A stretch of 30,409 bases of DNA from an uncultured Eubacteriales bacterium (GTDB taxonomy: Bacteria > Bacillota > Clostridia > Oscillospirales > CAG-272): NCBI GenBank assembly GCA_934401725.1, contig CAKRSS010000024.1:1-30409 (forward strand), given 5' to 3'. Positions 15,481 through 21,976 of this stretch are shown piece after piece (position 1 is the first letter of the stretch; the number at the start of each line of letters is the position of its first letter). The notes under the pieces are model-generated. The model was not told the origin of the DNA. It searched no databases and worked only from the letters and a program-made list of their open reading frames with translations. The translations under genes were made by a program, and so were the position numbers.

Positions 15481-16257
15481 ATGTTGAGCAAAACTCAGCA
15501 CATAGCCAACACGCTGCGAGCCGTCAGCGGCTCGGATAAGCGCATAAAGCCGACCTCCGCCGTCATCGTTGCAGGCGGTCGCTCGACCCGCATGGGCGGG
15601 GACGTTCCCAAGCAGCACCGTCTCATCGGCGGGCTGCCGGTCGTGGTGCGCACACTCAAGGTTTTTGAGGAGTGCGAGCTGATAGGAGACATTGTCGTCG
15701 TCACGCTGCCGGACGAGGTGAAGATATACGAAGACTACCGCAAGCAGTACGGCCTTAGCAAGCTGCACGCCATAGTCCCCGGAGGGGACACGCGGCAGAG
15801 GTCGGTGCTGTGCGGCTTTGAGGCAATATCGCCCAAATCGGAGTTCGTGGCGATACACGACGCGGCGCGCTGCCTCGTGACGACGGACATTATCGAGTCC
15901 GTCTGTCTCGCGGCCTACAAGACCCGCGCGGCGACCGCCGCCACCGCCGTCTGCGACACGGTTAAAATCGCCGACAAGCGCGGCTTTATCGCAGAGACCG
16001 CCGACCGCGACACCGTCTGGCTGGCGCAGACGCCGCAGGTCTTCAACACCACGCTTTACCGCGCAGCGGCCTACACCGCCCGCGAGGCCGGTTTCGAGGC
16101 CACCGACGACAACTCGCTCGTCGAGCGGATACAGAACCCGGTGAAGTTAGTCGAGTGCGGGCACGAGAACATCAAGATAACCTCGCCCGCCGACATGACG
16201 CTGGCCGAGGAGATACTTGAAGCGCGCCGTCGCCGCGCCGAGGGAGGTCTCAAATGA
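15481..16257 (+). CDS. ispD: 2-C-methyl-D-erythritol 4-phosphate cytidylyltransferase
   Basis: A 258-residue cytidylyltransferase of the MEP isoprenoid pathway. The nucleotide-binding start is SAVIVAGGRSTRMGGDVPKQ (about residues 26-45), followed by GGDTRQRSV and IHDAARCLV, all typical of IspD. The N-terminal 25 residues before the core are an extension. The open frame continues far upstream, but the ATG at 15481, five bases after rpiB, is the only sensible start; its AAAGAG ribosome binding site is weak, suggesting coupling. It overlaps ispF by four bases. Confidence 0.93.
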   Translation: MLSKTQHIANTLRAVSGSDKRIKPTSAVIVAGGRSTRMGGDVPKQHRLIGGLPVVVRTLKVFEECELIGDIVVVTLPDEVKIYEDYRKQYGLSKLHAIVPGGDTRQRSVLCGFEAISPKSEFVAIHDAARCLVTTDIIESVCLAAYKTRAATAATAVCDTVKIADKRGFIAETADRDTVWLAQTPQVFNTTLYRAAAYTAREAGFEATDDNSLVERIQNPVKLVECGHENIKITSPADMTLAEEILEARRRRAEGGLK

Positions 16258-16727
16258 GAATCGGACACGGATACGACGTCCATCGGCTGGTCGAGGGGCG
16301 CAGGCTCATACTCGGCGGCGTGTACATTCCCTACGTCAAGGGGCTGCTCGGTCATTCGGATGCAGACGTGCTCCTGCACGCCATTTCCGACGCCCTGCTG
16401 GGCGCTGCGGCGCTCGGCGACATCGGCAAGCACTTTCCCGACACCGACCTCCGCTACGCCGGGGCGGACAGTCTGGTGCTTCTCCGTCGCGTAGGCGAGC
16501 TTATCGCCGAGCGCGGCTACGCTGTCGTCAACATTGATTCGACCGTCATCGCCCAGGCTCCCAAGCTCGCGCCGCACATCGGGCAGATGCGGCAAAACAT
16601 CGCGCGCGCGCTGTCCATCGACATCGACTGTGTCAGCGTCAAGGCGACCACCGAGGAGCGCCTCGGCTTCACCGGCGACGGCTCTGGCATCGCGGCGCAT
16701 GCGGTTTGTCTGATACAGGGGAAGTGA
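16254..16727 (+). CDS. ispF: 2-C-methyl-D-erythritol 2,4-cyclodiphosphate synthase
   Basis: A 157-residue enzyme, the usual IspF length, acting two steps after IspD. RIGHGYDVHRL contains the zinc ligands Asp8 and His10, LGHSDADVLLHAISDALLGAAALGDIG holds the third zinc His and the active-site loop, and VKATTEERLGFTGDGSGIAA is the C-terminal signature. It begins in an ATGA overlap with ispD, after GGGAGG. It is the last gene of the run; no clean T-tailed terminator follows, only the inverted-repeat element at 16733. Confidence 0.96.
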   Translation: MRIGHGYDVHRLVEGRRLILGGVYIPYVKGLLGHSDADVLLHAISDALLGAAALGDIGKHFPDTDLRYAGADSLVLLRRVGELIAERGYAVVNIDSTVIAQAPKLAPHIGQMRQNIARALSIDIDCVSVKATTEERLGFTGDGSGIAAHAVCLIQGK

Positions 16728-16732
16728 GGCGT

Positions 16733-16965
16733 ATTGGCATATGCCTGTATGCTTTTAGAGAAGTTCTTTGACTTTGGCAGGTTCTCGCCATGAAGAATTC
16801 CGATGTGTTCGAAGTGTACTCGCCGGAACGTCGGCGGGACGTTAAGAACTGTACTTTTCTGCCGCGAGCAGAGAAAGAACAGTTAAAACTCGTCCCGCCG
16901 ACGTTCCGGCGTGCCTTTCCAAGGGTTCAGAACTTATCTAAAAAAGCATACGTGCATATGCAATA
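16733..16965. repeat. MITE-like element with nested inverted repeats
   Basis: Outer arms 16733-16768 and 16930-16965 are imperfect inverted copies (left TATTGGCATATGCCTGTATG..., the right arm being its approximate complement, ending GCATATGCAATA). Inner arms CGCCGGAACGTCGGCGGGAC (16821-16840) and its exact complement (16892-16911) lie inside, extended by ACGTTAAGAACTGT/ACAGTTAAAACTCGT. No coding potential. This with the palindrome at 16982 fills most of the 468-base gap between ispF and rpe. Confidence 0.75.
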
Positions 16966-16981
16966 GCACACAACCCCAAAA

Positions 16982-17005
16982 ACCGTCCCACCGCGGTGGG
17001 ACGGT
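16982..17005. repeat. Perfect 24-bp palindrome
   Basis: ACCGTCCCACC-GC-GGTGGGACGGT. On the minus strand it is followed by TTTTGGGG, so it could terminate a leftward transcript, but no minus-strand gene precedes it. Function unknown. Confidence 0.7.
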
Positions 17006-17104
17006 CAGATGTACTTTGCCCGCGGAGCTTAACGGGAACGTCCTTGCCTTTTGCACGACAAAGCCGCGGCGCACGGTACGAATTTTCAGTATGGAATACC
17101 AATA

Positions 17105-17139
17105 ATATTGTATGTCACACCGGGGAAATGTGACAATAT
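17105..17139. promoter_or_regulatory. Inverted repeat upstream of rpe
   Basis: TGTCACA (17113-17119) and TGTGACA (17129-17135), separated by nine bases, with the flanking ATATTG/CAATAT also complementary after a two-base bulge. It is 57 bases ahead of the rpe start. It may be an operator or a leader hairpin; I cannot place a confident promoter here. Confidence 0.45.
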
Positions 17140-17195
17140 CTGCGCACAAAAATTATTTTTCGTCACAGCGCATGACGGCGGAAAGGAAGCCATCC

Positions 17196-17855
17196 ATGAA
17201 AAATATGATCTCCCCCTCCCTGCTCGCGGCCGATTTCACCTGCCTCGGAAAAGAGGTTCTGAAAATCGAAAAAGCCGGCGCGTCCATGCTGCATATCGAC
17301 GTAATGGACGGCGTCTTTGTCCCGAATATCAGCTTCGGGCTGCCCGTTATCGAGTCGCTGCGACCGGTGTCGTCAATACCCTTTGACGTCCACCTCATGA
17401 TAACCGACCCGCTAAGCTACATAGAGCGCTTTGCCGAGGCGGGAGCGGACATAATCACCTTCCATTACGAAAGCCGGAGCGACGCCGCCGAAACCGTCGC
17501 CGCGATAAAGGCATGCGGCAGGCGTGCGTCCGTCGCCATCTCGCCGGATACCCCCGCAGACGTCCTCTTTCCGCTGCTTCCGCAGCTCGACATGGTGCTC
17601 GTCATGACCGTCCACCCCGGCTTCGGCGGGCAAAAGCTTATCCCCGAGACGCTGGGCAAAGTCCGCATTCTGCGCGACTATATCCGCTCGCGCGGCCTTG
17701 AGATCGACATCGAGGTCGACGGCGGCATCTCCCCCGCGAACGCCGCTGAGGTCGTCGCTGCTGGCGCGAACGTCATCGTCGCGGGCTCGAGCGTCTTCCG
17801 CGCGCCAGACGCCGCCGCGGCCGTCGCTGAGATGTTCAAGGCCATGAACGGCTGA
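17196..17855 (+). CDS. rpe: Ribulose-phosphate 3-epimerase
   Basis: A 219-residue TIM-barrel enzyme interconverting ribulose-5-P and xylulose-5-P. Signatures are ISPSLLAADF, HIDVMDGVFVPNISFG, PFDVHLMI, MTVHPGFGGQKLIPE and the phosphate-binding VDGGI and VAGSSVFRA. The His and Asp residues in HIDVMDG, DVHLM and VDGGI are metal and catalytic positions in the family. The ATG at 17196 follows GAAAGGAAG; the in-frame ATG at 17112 lies inside the inverted repeat and lacks a ribosome binding site. Confidence 0.96.
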   Translation: MKNMISPSLLAADFTCLGKEVLKIEKAGASMLHIDVMDGVFVPNISFGLPVIESLRPVSSIPFDVHLMITDPLSYIERFAEAGADIITFHYESRSDAAETVAAIKACGRRASVAISPDTPADVLFPLLPQLDMVLVMTVHPGFGGQKLIPETLGKVRILRDYIRSRGLEIDIEVDGGISPANAAEVVAAGANVIVAGSSVFRAPDAAAAVAEMFKAMNG

Positions 17856-17872
17856 TTCTAACTTTCAAACCC

Positions 17873-18126
17873 ATGAAAAAACAACAAGTACTGTCGCTTG
17901 CCGCAAGATACGGCGTAAAGCAAATTGAAAACCTCAAGGAGACAGACTCCTCAAAGCCGGGCGACTTCCGGCTCAACATTCTGATCGACAAAAGGTACTT
18001 CCTCCGCATCAACGGCCCGTCATAACTCAGGACCTCATTGCCACCGCGCAACACGAGACCGTCAACCGTGAGCTGCTGCGCCACATCGGACGTTTCGCGC
18101 GGGAGTATTCGGACGTGGACCTTTAA
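17873..18126 (+). pseudogene. Remnant of an aminoglycoside phosphotransferase-like gene
   Basis: The ATG at 17873 opens 50 codons containing SKPGDFRLNILIDKRYFLRIN and then stops at a TAA (18023-18025). In another frame the sequence continues with a VITQDLIATAQHETVNRELL segment, then FAREYSDVDL, to the TAA at 18124. The first part resembles the N-terminus of APH-family phosphotransferases (strand-turn-strand leading to YFLRIN), the second perhaps the start of the next helix or the C-terminus. It looks like a gene with a large internal deletion and a frameshift. No good ribosome binding site precedes it. Confidence 0.4.
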
Positions 18127-18157
18127 AAAGCTCCCGGCCAGGTGGCCGGGAGCTTTT
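18126..18157. terminator. Bidirectional terminator between the remnant and mscL
   Basis: AAAAGCTCCCGGCCA pairs exactly with TGGCCGGGAGCTTTT across a 2-base gap. It serves mscL on the minus strand and the rpe side on the plus strand. Confidence 0.9.
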
Positions 18158-18206
18158 ATCTTGCGTTTTCAGCTTCGCCCTGCAATTCGTATATTGCGTG
18201 GGGAGC

Positions 18207-18746
18207 TTATTTGTTCTTCATCAGGTCGCGTATCTCGGCGAGCAGCTTGGACTGCTCGAGAATGCTTGCGTCGAGCTGTGCCTGCTTCTCGGCGGCAACA
18301 GCGGCGGCGGCGGCAGCCTCGGCGGCCTTGCGGTCGGCCTCAGCCTTGGCGGCAGCGGCGGCAGCCTCCGCCTCGGCCTGCTTCTTGGCCTCGAGCTTGT
18401 TCTTGGCTCTCATGATGACACGCAGAACCACAAAGATGCAGAACGCTGTAATCAGAAAATCGATAATCGTCTGAAGCCATGTGCCCCACAGTATAGCAAC
18501 CTCGGCGGTCACGACCTTGCCCTCGGCATCGAGGACCTCCGGAGTGATGACGGTCTTGACGCCGTCAAGGCTTCCGCTCTTGATGAACATGCCGACAAAC
18601 GGGTTGATGATGTAGTTGACCAGACCGGTCACAATCTTACCGAAGGAGCCGCCTATGACAACACCGACTGCCATGTCAATGACATTGCCACGGGTTATAA
18701 AGGCCTTAAAGTCCTTCCAAAAAGTGCTTTTTTTCTTTGCAGCCAT
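18207..18746 (-). CDS. mscL: Large-conductance mechanosensitive channel with Ala-rich insertion
   Basis: A 179-residue MscL (E. coli: 136), the pore that releases solutes on osmotic downshock. The N-terminal helix and first membrane segment read FKAFITRGNVIDMAVGVVIGGSFGKIV; the second membrane segment is around residues 85-112. The family's C-terminal bundle, LLAEIRDLMKNK, is present but separated from the second membrane helix by about 40 residues made almost only of Ala, Glu, Lys and Arg, likely a long helical or coiled-coil spacer. The ATG at 18746 has AAGGAG upstream. Confidence 0.95.
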   Translation of the reverse strand: MAAKKKSTFWKDFKAFITRGNVIDMAVGVVIGGSFGKIVTGLVNYIINPFVGMFIKSGSLDGVKTVITPEVLDAEGKVVTAEVAILWGTWLQTIIDFLITAFCIFVVLRVIMRAKNKLEAKKQAEAEAAAAAAKAEADRKAAEAAAAAAVAAEKQAQLDASILEQSKLLAEIRDLMKNK

Positions 18747-18785
18747 TTTCAGATCTCCTTGTGAGTTTATAATATTGTAAAGAAT

Positions 18786-18814
18786 ATTATAACTCGACAG
18801 CACCGCCTTGTCAA
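18786..18814 (-). promoter_or_regulatory. Consensus sigma-A promoter of mscL
   Basis: Minus-strand TTGACA (18809-18814), 17-base spacer, TATAAT (18786-18791). It starts 15 bases after the trpB stop; there is no terminator between, so trpB transcripts may read into mscL. Confidence 0.92.
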
Positions 18815-18828
18815 CCCTTTTTGCGCAA

Positions 18829-20199
18829 TCACATGTTGGGAAGACCGGCAAAACCGCGTGCAAGGTCGTCGTCGGTAGGCATATAGTCACTCATGGTGCC
18901 GTTGTTGAACTTCTCGTAGGCGGTCATATCGAAGTAGCCGGTTCCGGTCAGGCCGAAGACGATGTTCTTGGCCTCACCGCTCTCGCGGCAGGCAATCGCC
19001 TCGTCGATGGCCACCTTGATGGCGTGCGAGCTTTCGGGCGCAGGCAGTATGCCCTCGACGCGTGCGAAGTACTCCGCCGCCTCGAAAACGTCCGTCTGCT
19101 TGACGCTGCGCGCCTCCATAAGTCCGTCGTCGTACAGCTGGGAGAGCACGGGGCTCATGCCGTGGTAACGCAGACCGCCCGCGTGATTGGGCGCGGGAAT
19201 GAAGCCGCTGCCGAGCGTGTACATCTTGGCGAGCGGGCAGACCATGCCGGTGTCGCAGAAATCGTAGGCGAAGCGTCCGCGCGTGAAGGACGGGCAGGAC
19301 GCAGGCTCGACGGCGATGAAGCGGTAATCGGCCTCGCCTCTCAGCTTCTCACCCATGAAGGGCGAGATGAGACCGCCGAGGTTGGATCCACCGCCGGCGC
19401 AGCCGATGATAATGTCAGGCTTGACGCCGTACTTGTCGAGCGCCGTCTTGGTCTCTACACCGATTACAGACTGATGCAGCAGCACCTGATTCAGCACGCT
19501 GCCGAGCACGTATCTGTACCCCGGCGTTCCGACCGCGACCTCGACCGCCTCGGAAATCGCGCAGCCGAGCGAACCGCCGGTTCCGGGGAACTTGGCCAGT
19601 ATCTCGCGGCCGACGTGCGTCGTCTCGGAAGGCGAGGGGGTGACGTCAGCGCCGTAGGTGCGCATGACCTCGCGGCGGAAGGGCTTCTGCTCGTACGAAA
19701 CCTTGACCATGAACACCTTGCAGTCAAGTCCGAAATATGCGCAGGCCATCGAGAGCGCAGTGCCCCACTGACCGGCGCCCGTTTCGGTCGTCACACCTGT
19801 AAGGCCCTGCTTTTTGGCATAATACGCCTGCGCGACGGCGGAATTGAGCTTGTGGCTGCCCGAGGTGTTGTTGCCCTCGAACTTGTAGTAGATGTGCGCG
19901 GGCGTGCCCAGCTTCTCCTCGAGGCAGTAGGCGCGGACCAGCGGCGCGGGACGGTACATTTTATAAAAGCTGCGTATTTCTTCGGGAATTTTGATGAGGC
20001 GGTTGGTGTCGTCCAGCTCCTGCTCGACGAGGTCGCGGCAGAAGACGACGTCAAGCTCCTCCGCCGTCATGGGCTTGTGGGTCTCGGGGTTGAGTAGCGG
20101 CGCGGGCTTGTTCTTCATGTCCGCGCGGACGTTGTACCAATATTCGGGAATCTCGCTCTCGCTCAGATAGATTTTGTAAGGGATTTCTGTTTGTTTCAT
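18829..20199 (-). CDS. trpB: Tryptophan synthase beta chain, TrpB2 type
   Basis: A 456-residue PLP enzyme condensing indole with serine to tryptophan. The PLP lysine is Lys117 in GSHKLNSAVAQAYYA; ETGAGQWGTALS and CAGGGSNLGG (phosphate-binding) follow. The N-terminal region (YWYNVRADM) and the RPAPLVRAYCLEEKLGTPAHIYYKFEG block, plus the length above the ~400 of TrpB1, identify the TrpB2 subfamily, which often works without TrpA. No trpA or other trp gene lies nearby. The ATG at 20199 follows AAGGAG. A tryptophan-type T-box precedes it, tying it to Trp supply. Indole salvage is likely (inference). Confidence 0.94.
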   Translation of the reverse strand: MKQTEIPYKIYLSESEIPEYWYNVRADMKNKPAPLLNPETHKPMTAEELDVVFCRDLVEQELDDTNRLIKIPEEIRSFYKMYRPAPLVRAYCLEEKLGTPAHIYYKFEGNNTSGSHKLNSAVAQAYYAKKQGLTGVTTETGAGQWGTALSMACAYFGLDCKVFMVKVSYEQKPFRREVMRTYGADVTPSPSETTHVGREILAKFPGTGGSLGCAISEAVEVAVGTPGYRYVLGSVLNQVLLHQSVIGVETKTALDKYGVKPDIIIGCAGGGSNLGGLISPFMGEKLRGEADYRFIAVEPASCPSFTRGRFAYDFCDTGMVCPLAKMYTLGSGFIPAPNHAGGLRYHGMSPVLSQLYDDGLMEARSVKQTDVFEAAEYFARVEGILPAPESSHAIKVAIDEAIACRESGEAKNIVFGLTGTGYFDMTAYEKFNNGTMSDYMPTDDDLARGFAGLPNM

Positions 20200-20239
20200 G
20201 GCAATTTCTCCTTTTTTATTTCCGGGATCGGGAGAAAAC

Positions 20240-20498
20240 AAAAAACTCCCGTCCCTGCATTATGTGCTGGGACAGGAGATAAATCCTGCGGTGCCACCCG
20301 GCTTGACGCTTTTCGCGTCCGCTTTACGCATACAATAATATGCAGACACTTGCTAACGGAGCGTCGTCCTCCGGCTCGCCTACTTGCTTCAGCTCGCCCT
20401 CGAAAGCCCATTCAGTCCGGAGCTACTGTACCGCGATCGCACCACCCGCGGCTCTCTGTGACAGCTCTTACCGTCTTACTTGCTCTTTCTCATCGGTT
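20240..20498 (-). promoter_or_regulatory. T-box riboswitch with Trp (UGG) specifier
   Basis: Minus-strand leader of trpB. Stem I features: GATGAGAAAGAGCAAGTA at the 5' side, AGAGAGC and GGTGGTGCGA distal motifs, and GAA followed by TGG (20408-20410) at the specifier position. The T-box proper reads GGGTGGCACCGC (20288-20299); its TGGC complements GCCA, matching a tRNA with discriminator G, as in bacterial tRNA-Trp. A terminator follows: CTCCTGTCCC/GGGACGGGAG then TTTTTT (20240-20278). Uncharged tRNA-Trp should favour the antiterminator and switch trpB on. Confidence 0.93.
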
Positions 20499-20504
20499 TA
20501 GGCT

Positions 20505-20533
20505 ATTTTAGCACACGTTTTTCGGTTTGTCAA
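20505..20533 (-). promoter_or_regulatory. Promoter of the T-box/trpB unit
   Basis: Minus-strand TTGACA (20528-20533), 17-base spacer, TAAAAT (20505-20510). The -35 box overlaps the last codon of the upstream epimerase gene. Confidence 0.9.
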
Positions 20534-21645
20534 TAGTTTTTTTGCAATTTAAAAATGTTTTTTTGCATTTCGAGTATGTCGGCGATGCGGCGGCAGGCGT
20601 GACCGTCGCCGAAGGGGTTGACGCGGCACACCATGGCGTCGTGCGCCTCGGGACTGTCAAGCAGCGTCACGGCGGCGTCATACAGCGTCTCGGGGCTGAC
20701 CAGCCGCAGCCCGCCCGCCTCGATGCCCTCGGGACGCTCGGTACAGCGGCGCGTCACGAGCACGGGGACGCCGAGCGACAGCGCCTCCTCCTGCACGCCC
20801 CCGCTGTCACTGACGGCAAAATACGACCGCCCGAGCAGGTTGTGAAAGTCGACGAGCGAGAGCGGCGGCGTGATGAAAATGTTCCCCGCCCCGCGTATGG
20901 GTGCTGCGGCCGCCTGAACCTCGGGCGCCGGGTGCAGCGGACAGACGAGCGCGACGTCCTCCCGCGAGTCGGCCAGCCGCCGCAGCTCCGCAAACATGCG
21001 CCGCATGGACTCGCCGCGACTCTCCCGCCGATGCAGCGTCACGACTATAAGCCGCCGCCCGGCCGCCGCGCGCAGCACCTCGTGGTCAAAATCCGGGCGG
21101 CGCGTGTACTCCAGCGCGTCGACGACGGTGTTGCCCGTCACAAACACGCGCTCGGGGTCGACGCCCTCGGCAATGAGATTGCGCGCGGCGCGCGGCGTCG
21201 GCGCGAAGTGTATGTCCGCCATGAGCGACACCGCCCGACGGTTGAACTCCTCGGGAAAGGGCGCGGTTTTGTCGTAGGTGCGCAGTCCCGCCTCCACGTG
21301 ACCGACCGGAATTCCGCGGTAGAAGCAGGCAAGCGCGGCGGCGAGCGTCGTCGCCGTGTCGCCGTGGACAAGCACGAGCCCAGGGCTCGCCTCGTCGAGC
21401 ACGCGCTCCATGCCGCAAAGCATCGCCGCCGTCACGCCGCCGAGCGACTGCCCCGGTCGCATGACGTCAAGGTCATAGTCGGCGCTGACGCCGAAAAGGC
21501 CGAGCACGCTGTCGGCGAGCTCGCGGTGCTGTCCCGTGACGCACAGGCTGACGCGCACGCCGCGCCGCCCGAGTTCAAGTATCAGCGGGCACATTTTGAT
21601 TGCCTCGGGGCGGGTACCTATGACTGCCAATATACCGTCGCGCAT
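20530..21645 (-). CDS. wecB: UDP-N-acetylglucosamine 2-epimerase (non-hydrolysing)
   Basis: A 371-residue GT-B-fold enzyme converting UDP-GlcNAc to UDP-ManNAc for cell-wall or surface polysaccharides. Motifs: IGTRPEAIKM at the N-terminus, VHGDTATT, HVEAGLRT, PEEFNRR, TGNTVVDAL, TLHRRES and SDSGGVQEEA. The ATG at 21645 is preceded by GGAGAG; the in-frame ATG at 21663 lies just before that site and has none of its own. No other polysaccharide gene is next to it, and the end of the gene runs into the trpB promoter. Confidence 0.94.
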   Translation of the reverse strand: MRDGILAVIGTRPEAIKMCPLILELGRRGVRVSLCVTGQHRELADSVLGLFGVSADYDLDVMRPGQSLGGVTAAMLCGMERVLDEASPGLVLVHGDTATTLAAALACFYRGIPVGHVEAGLRTYDKTAPFPEEFNRRAVSLMADIHFAPTPRAARNLIAEGVDPERVFVTGNTVVDALEYTRRPDFDHEVLRAAAGRRLIVVTLHRRESRGESMRRMFAELRRLADSREDVALVCPLHPAPEVQAAAAPIRGAGNIFITPPLSLVDFHNLLGRSYFAVSDSGGVQEEALSLGVPVLVTRRCTERPEGIEAGGLRLVSPETLYDAAVTLLDSPEAHDAMVCRVNPFGDGHACRRIADILEMQKNIFKLQKNY

Positions 21646-21727
21646 GAATGACTCTCCGATCATAAATTCAATCCCGCCGTCAGCAGACGCACGGGCTGTT
21701 CTTAATTATTATGCACCGCCCGCCGCC

Positions 21728-21757
21728 ATTATAACCGCCGCCCTCGCGCAAGAGCAA
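21728..21757 (-). promoter_or_regulatory. Possible promoter of wecB
   Basis: Minus-strand TTGCTC (21752-21757), 18-base spacer, TATAAT (21728-21733). The -10 is perfect but the -35 is weak, and the -35 lies in the first unit of the adjoining tandem repeat. Confidence 0.4.
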
Positions 21758-21893
21758 AAAGCTGCCCGTTTGTCCGATAAGGCCGCCCCGTGAGAGAGCA
21801 AAAAAGCCGCCCGTTTGTCCGAGAAGGCCATCCCATGAGAGAGCAAAAGGTCGCCCGTTTGACCGAAAATGCCGTTCCATGAGACGGCAAAAA
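21751..21893. repeat. Tandem repeat, period 44-45 bp, about 3.2 units
   Basis: Units begin AGAGCAAAA at 21751, 21795 and 21840 (a partial fourth begins near 21884) and contain GCCCGTTTGTCCGA. A minus-strand frame runs through (FALSxxGLxGQTGxF repeats) because the period is near 45, but it has no ribosome binding site and crosses a terminator; I do not call it a gene. Confidence 0.8.
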
Positions 21894-21921
21894 GCCGCCC
21901 CTGCCGGCTGGCAGGGGCGGC
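21889..21921 (-). terminator. Terminator of the solute-binding protein gene
   Basis: GCCGCCCCTGCC (21894-21905) pairs with GGCAGGGGCGGC (21910-21921); read on the minus strand TTTTTGCC follows. Confidence 0.9.
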
Positions 21922-21976
21922 AACCGCGTTGCGGTTCAGGCCTCACCGCGACGTATGCGGTGCGCCTTGGATTCAA

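Noticed and set aside
17113..17135. A CRP-type site upstream of rpe
   Set aside because: The half-sites face outwards (TCACA...TGTGA), the reverse of the CRP/FNR consensus, and the spacing differs. Listed only as an inverted repeat.
18808..20097. A 429-codon plus-strand open frame
   Set aside because: It lies antisense to trpB, which has clear motifs and a T-box leader.
21680..21976. A 98-codon minus-strand frame over the 45-bp repeats
   Set aside because: It is repeat translation, crosses a strong terminator, and has no ribosome binding site.
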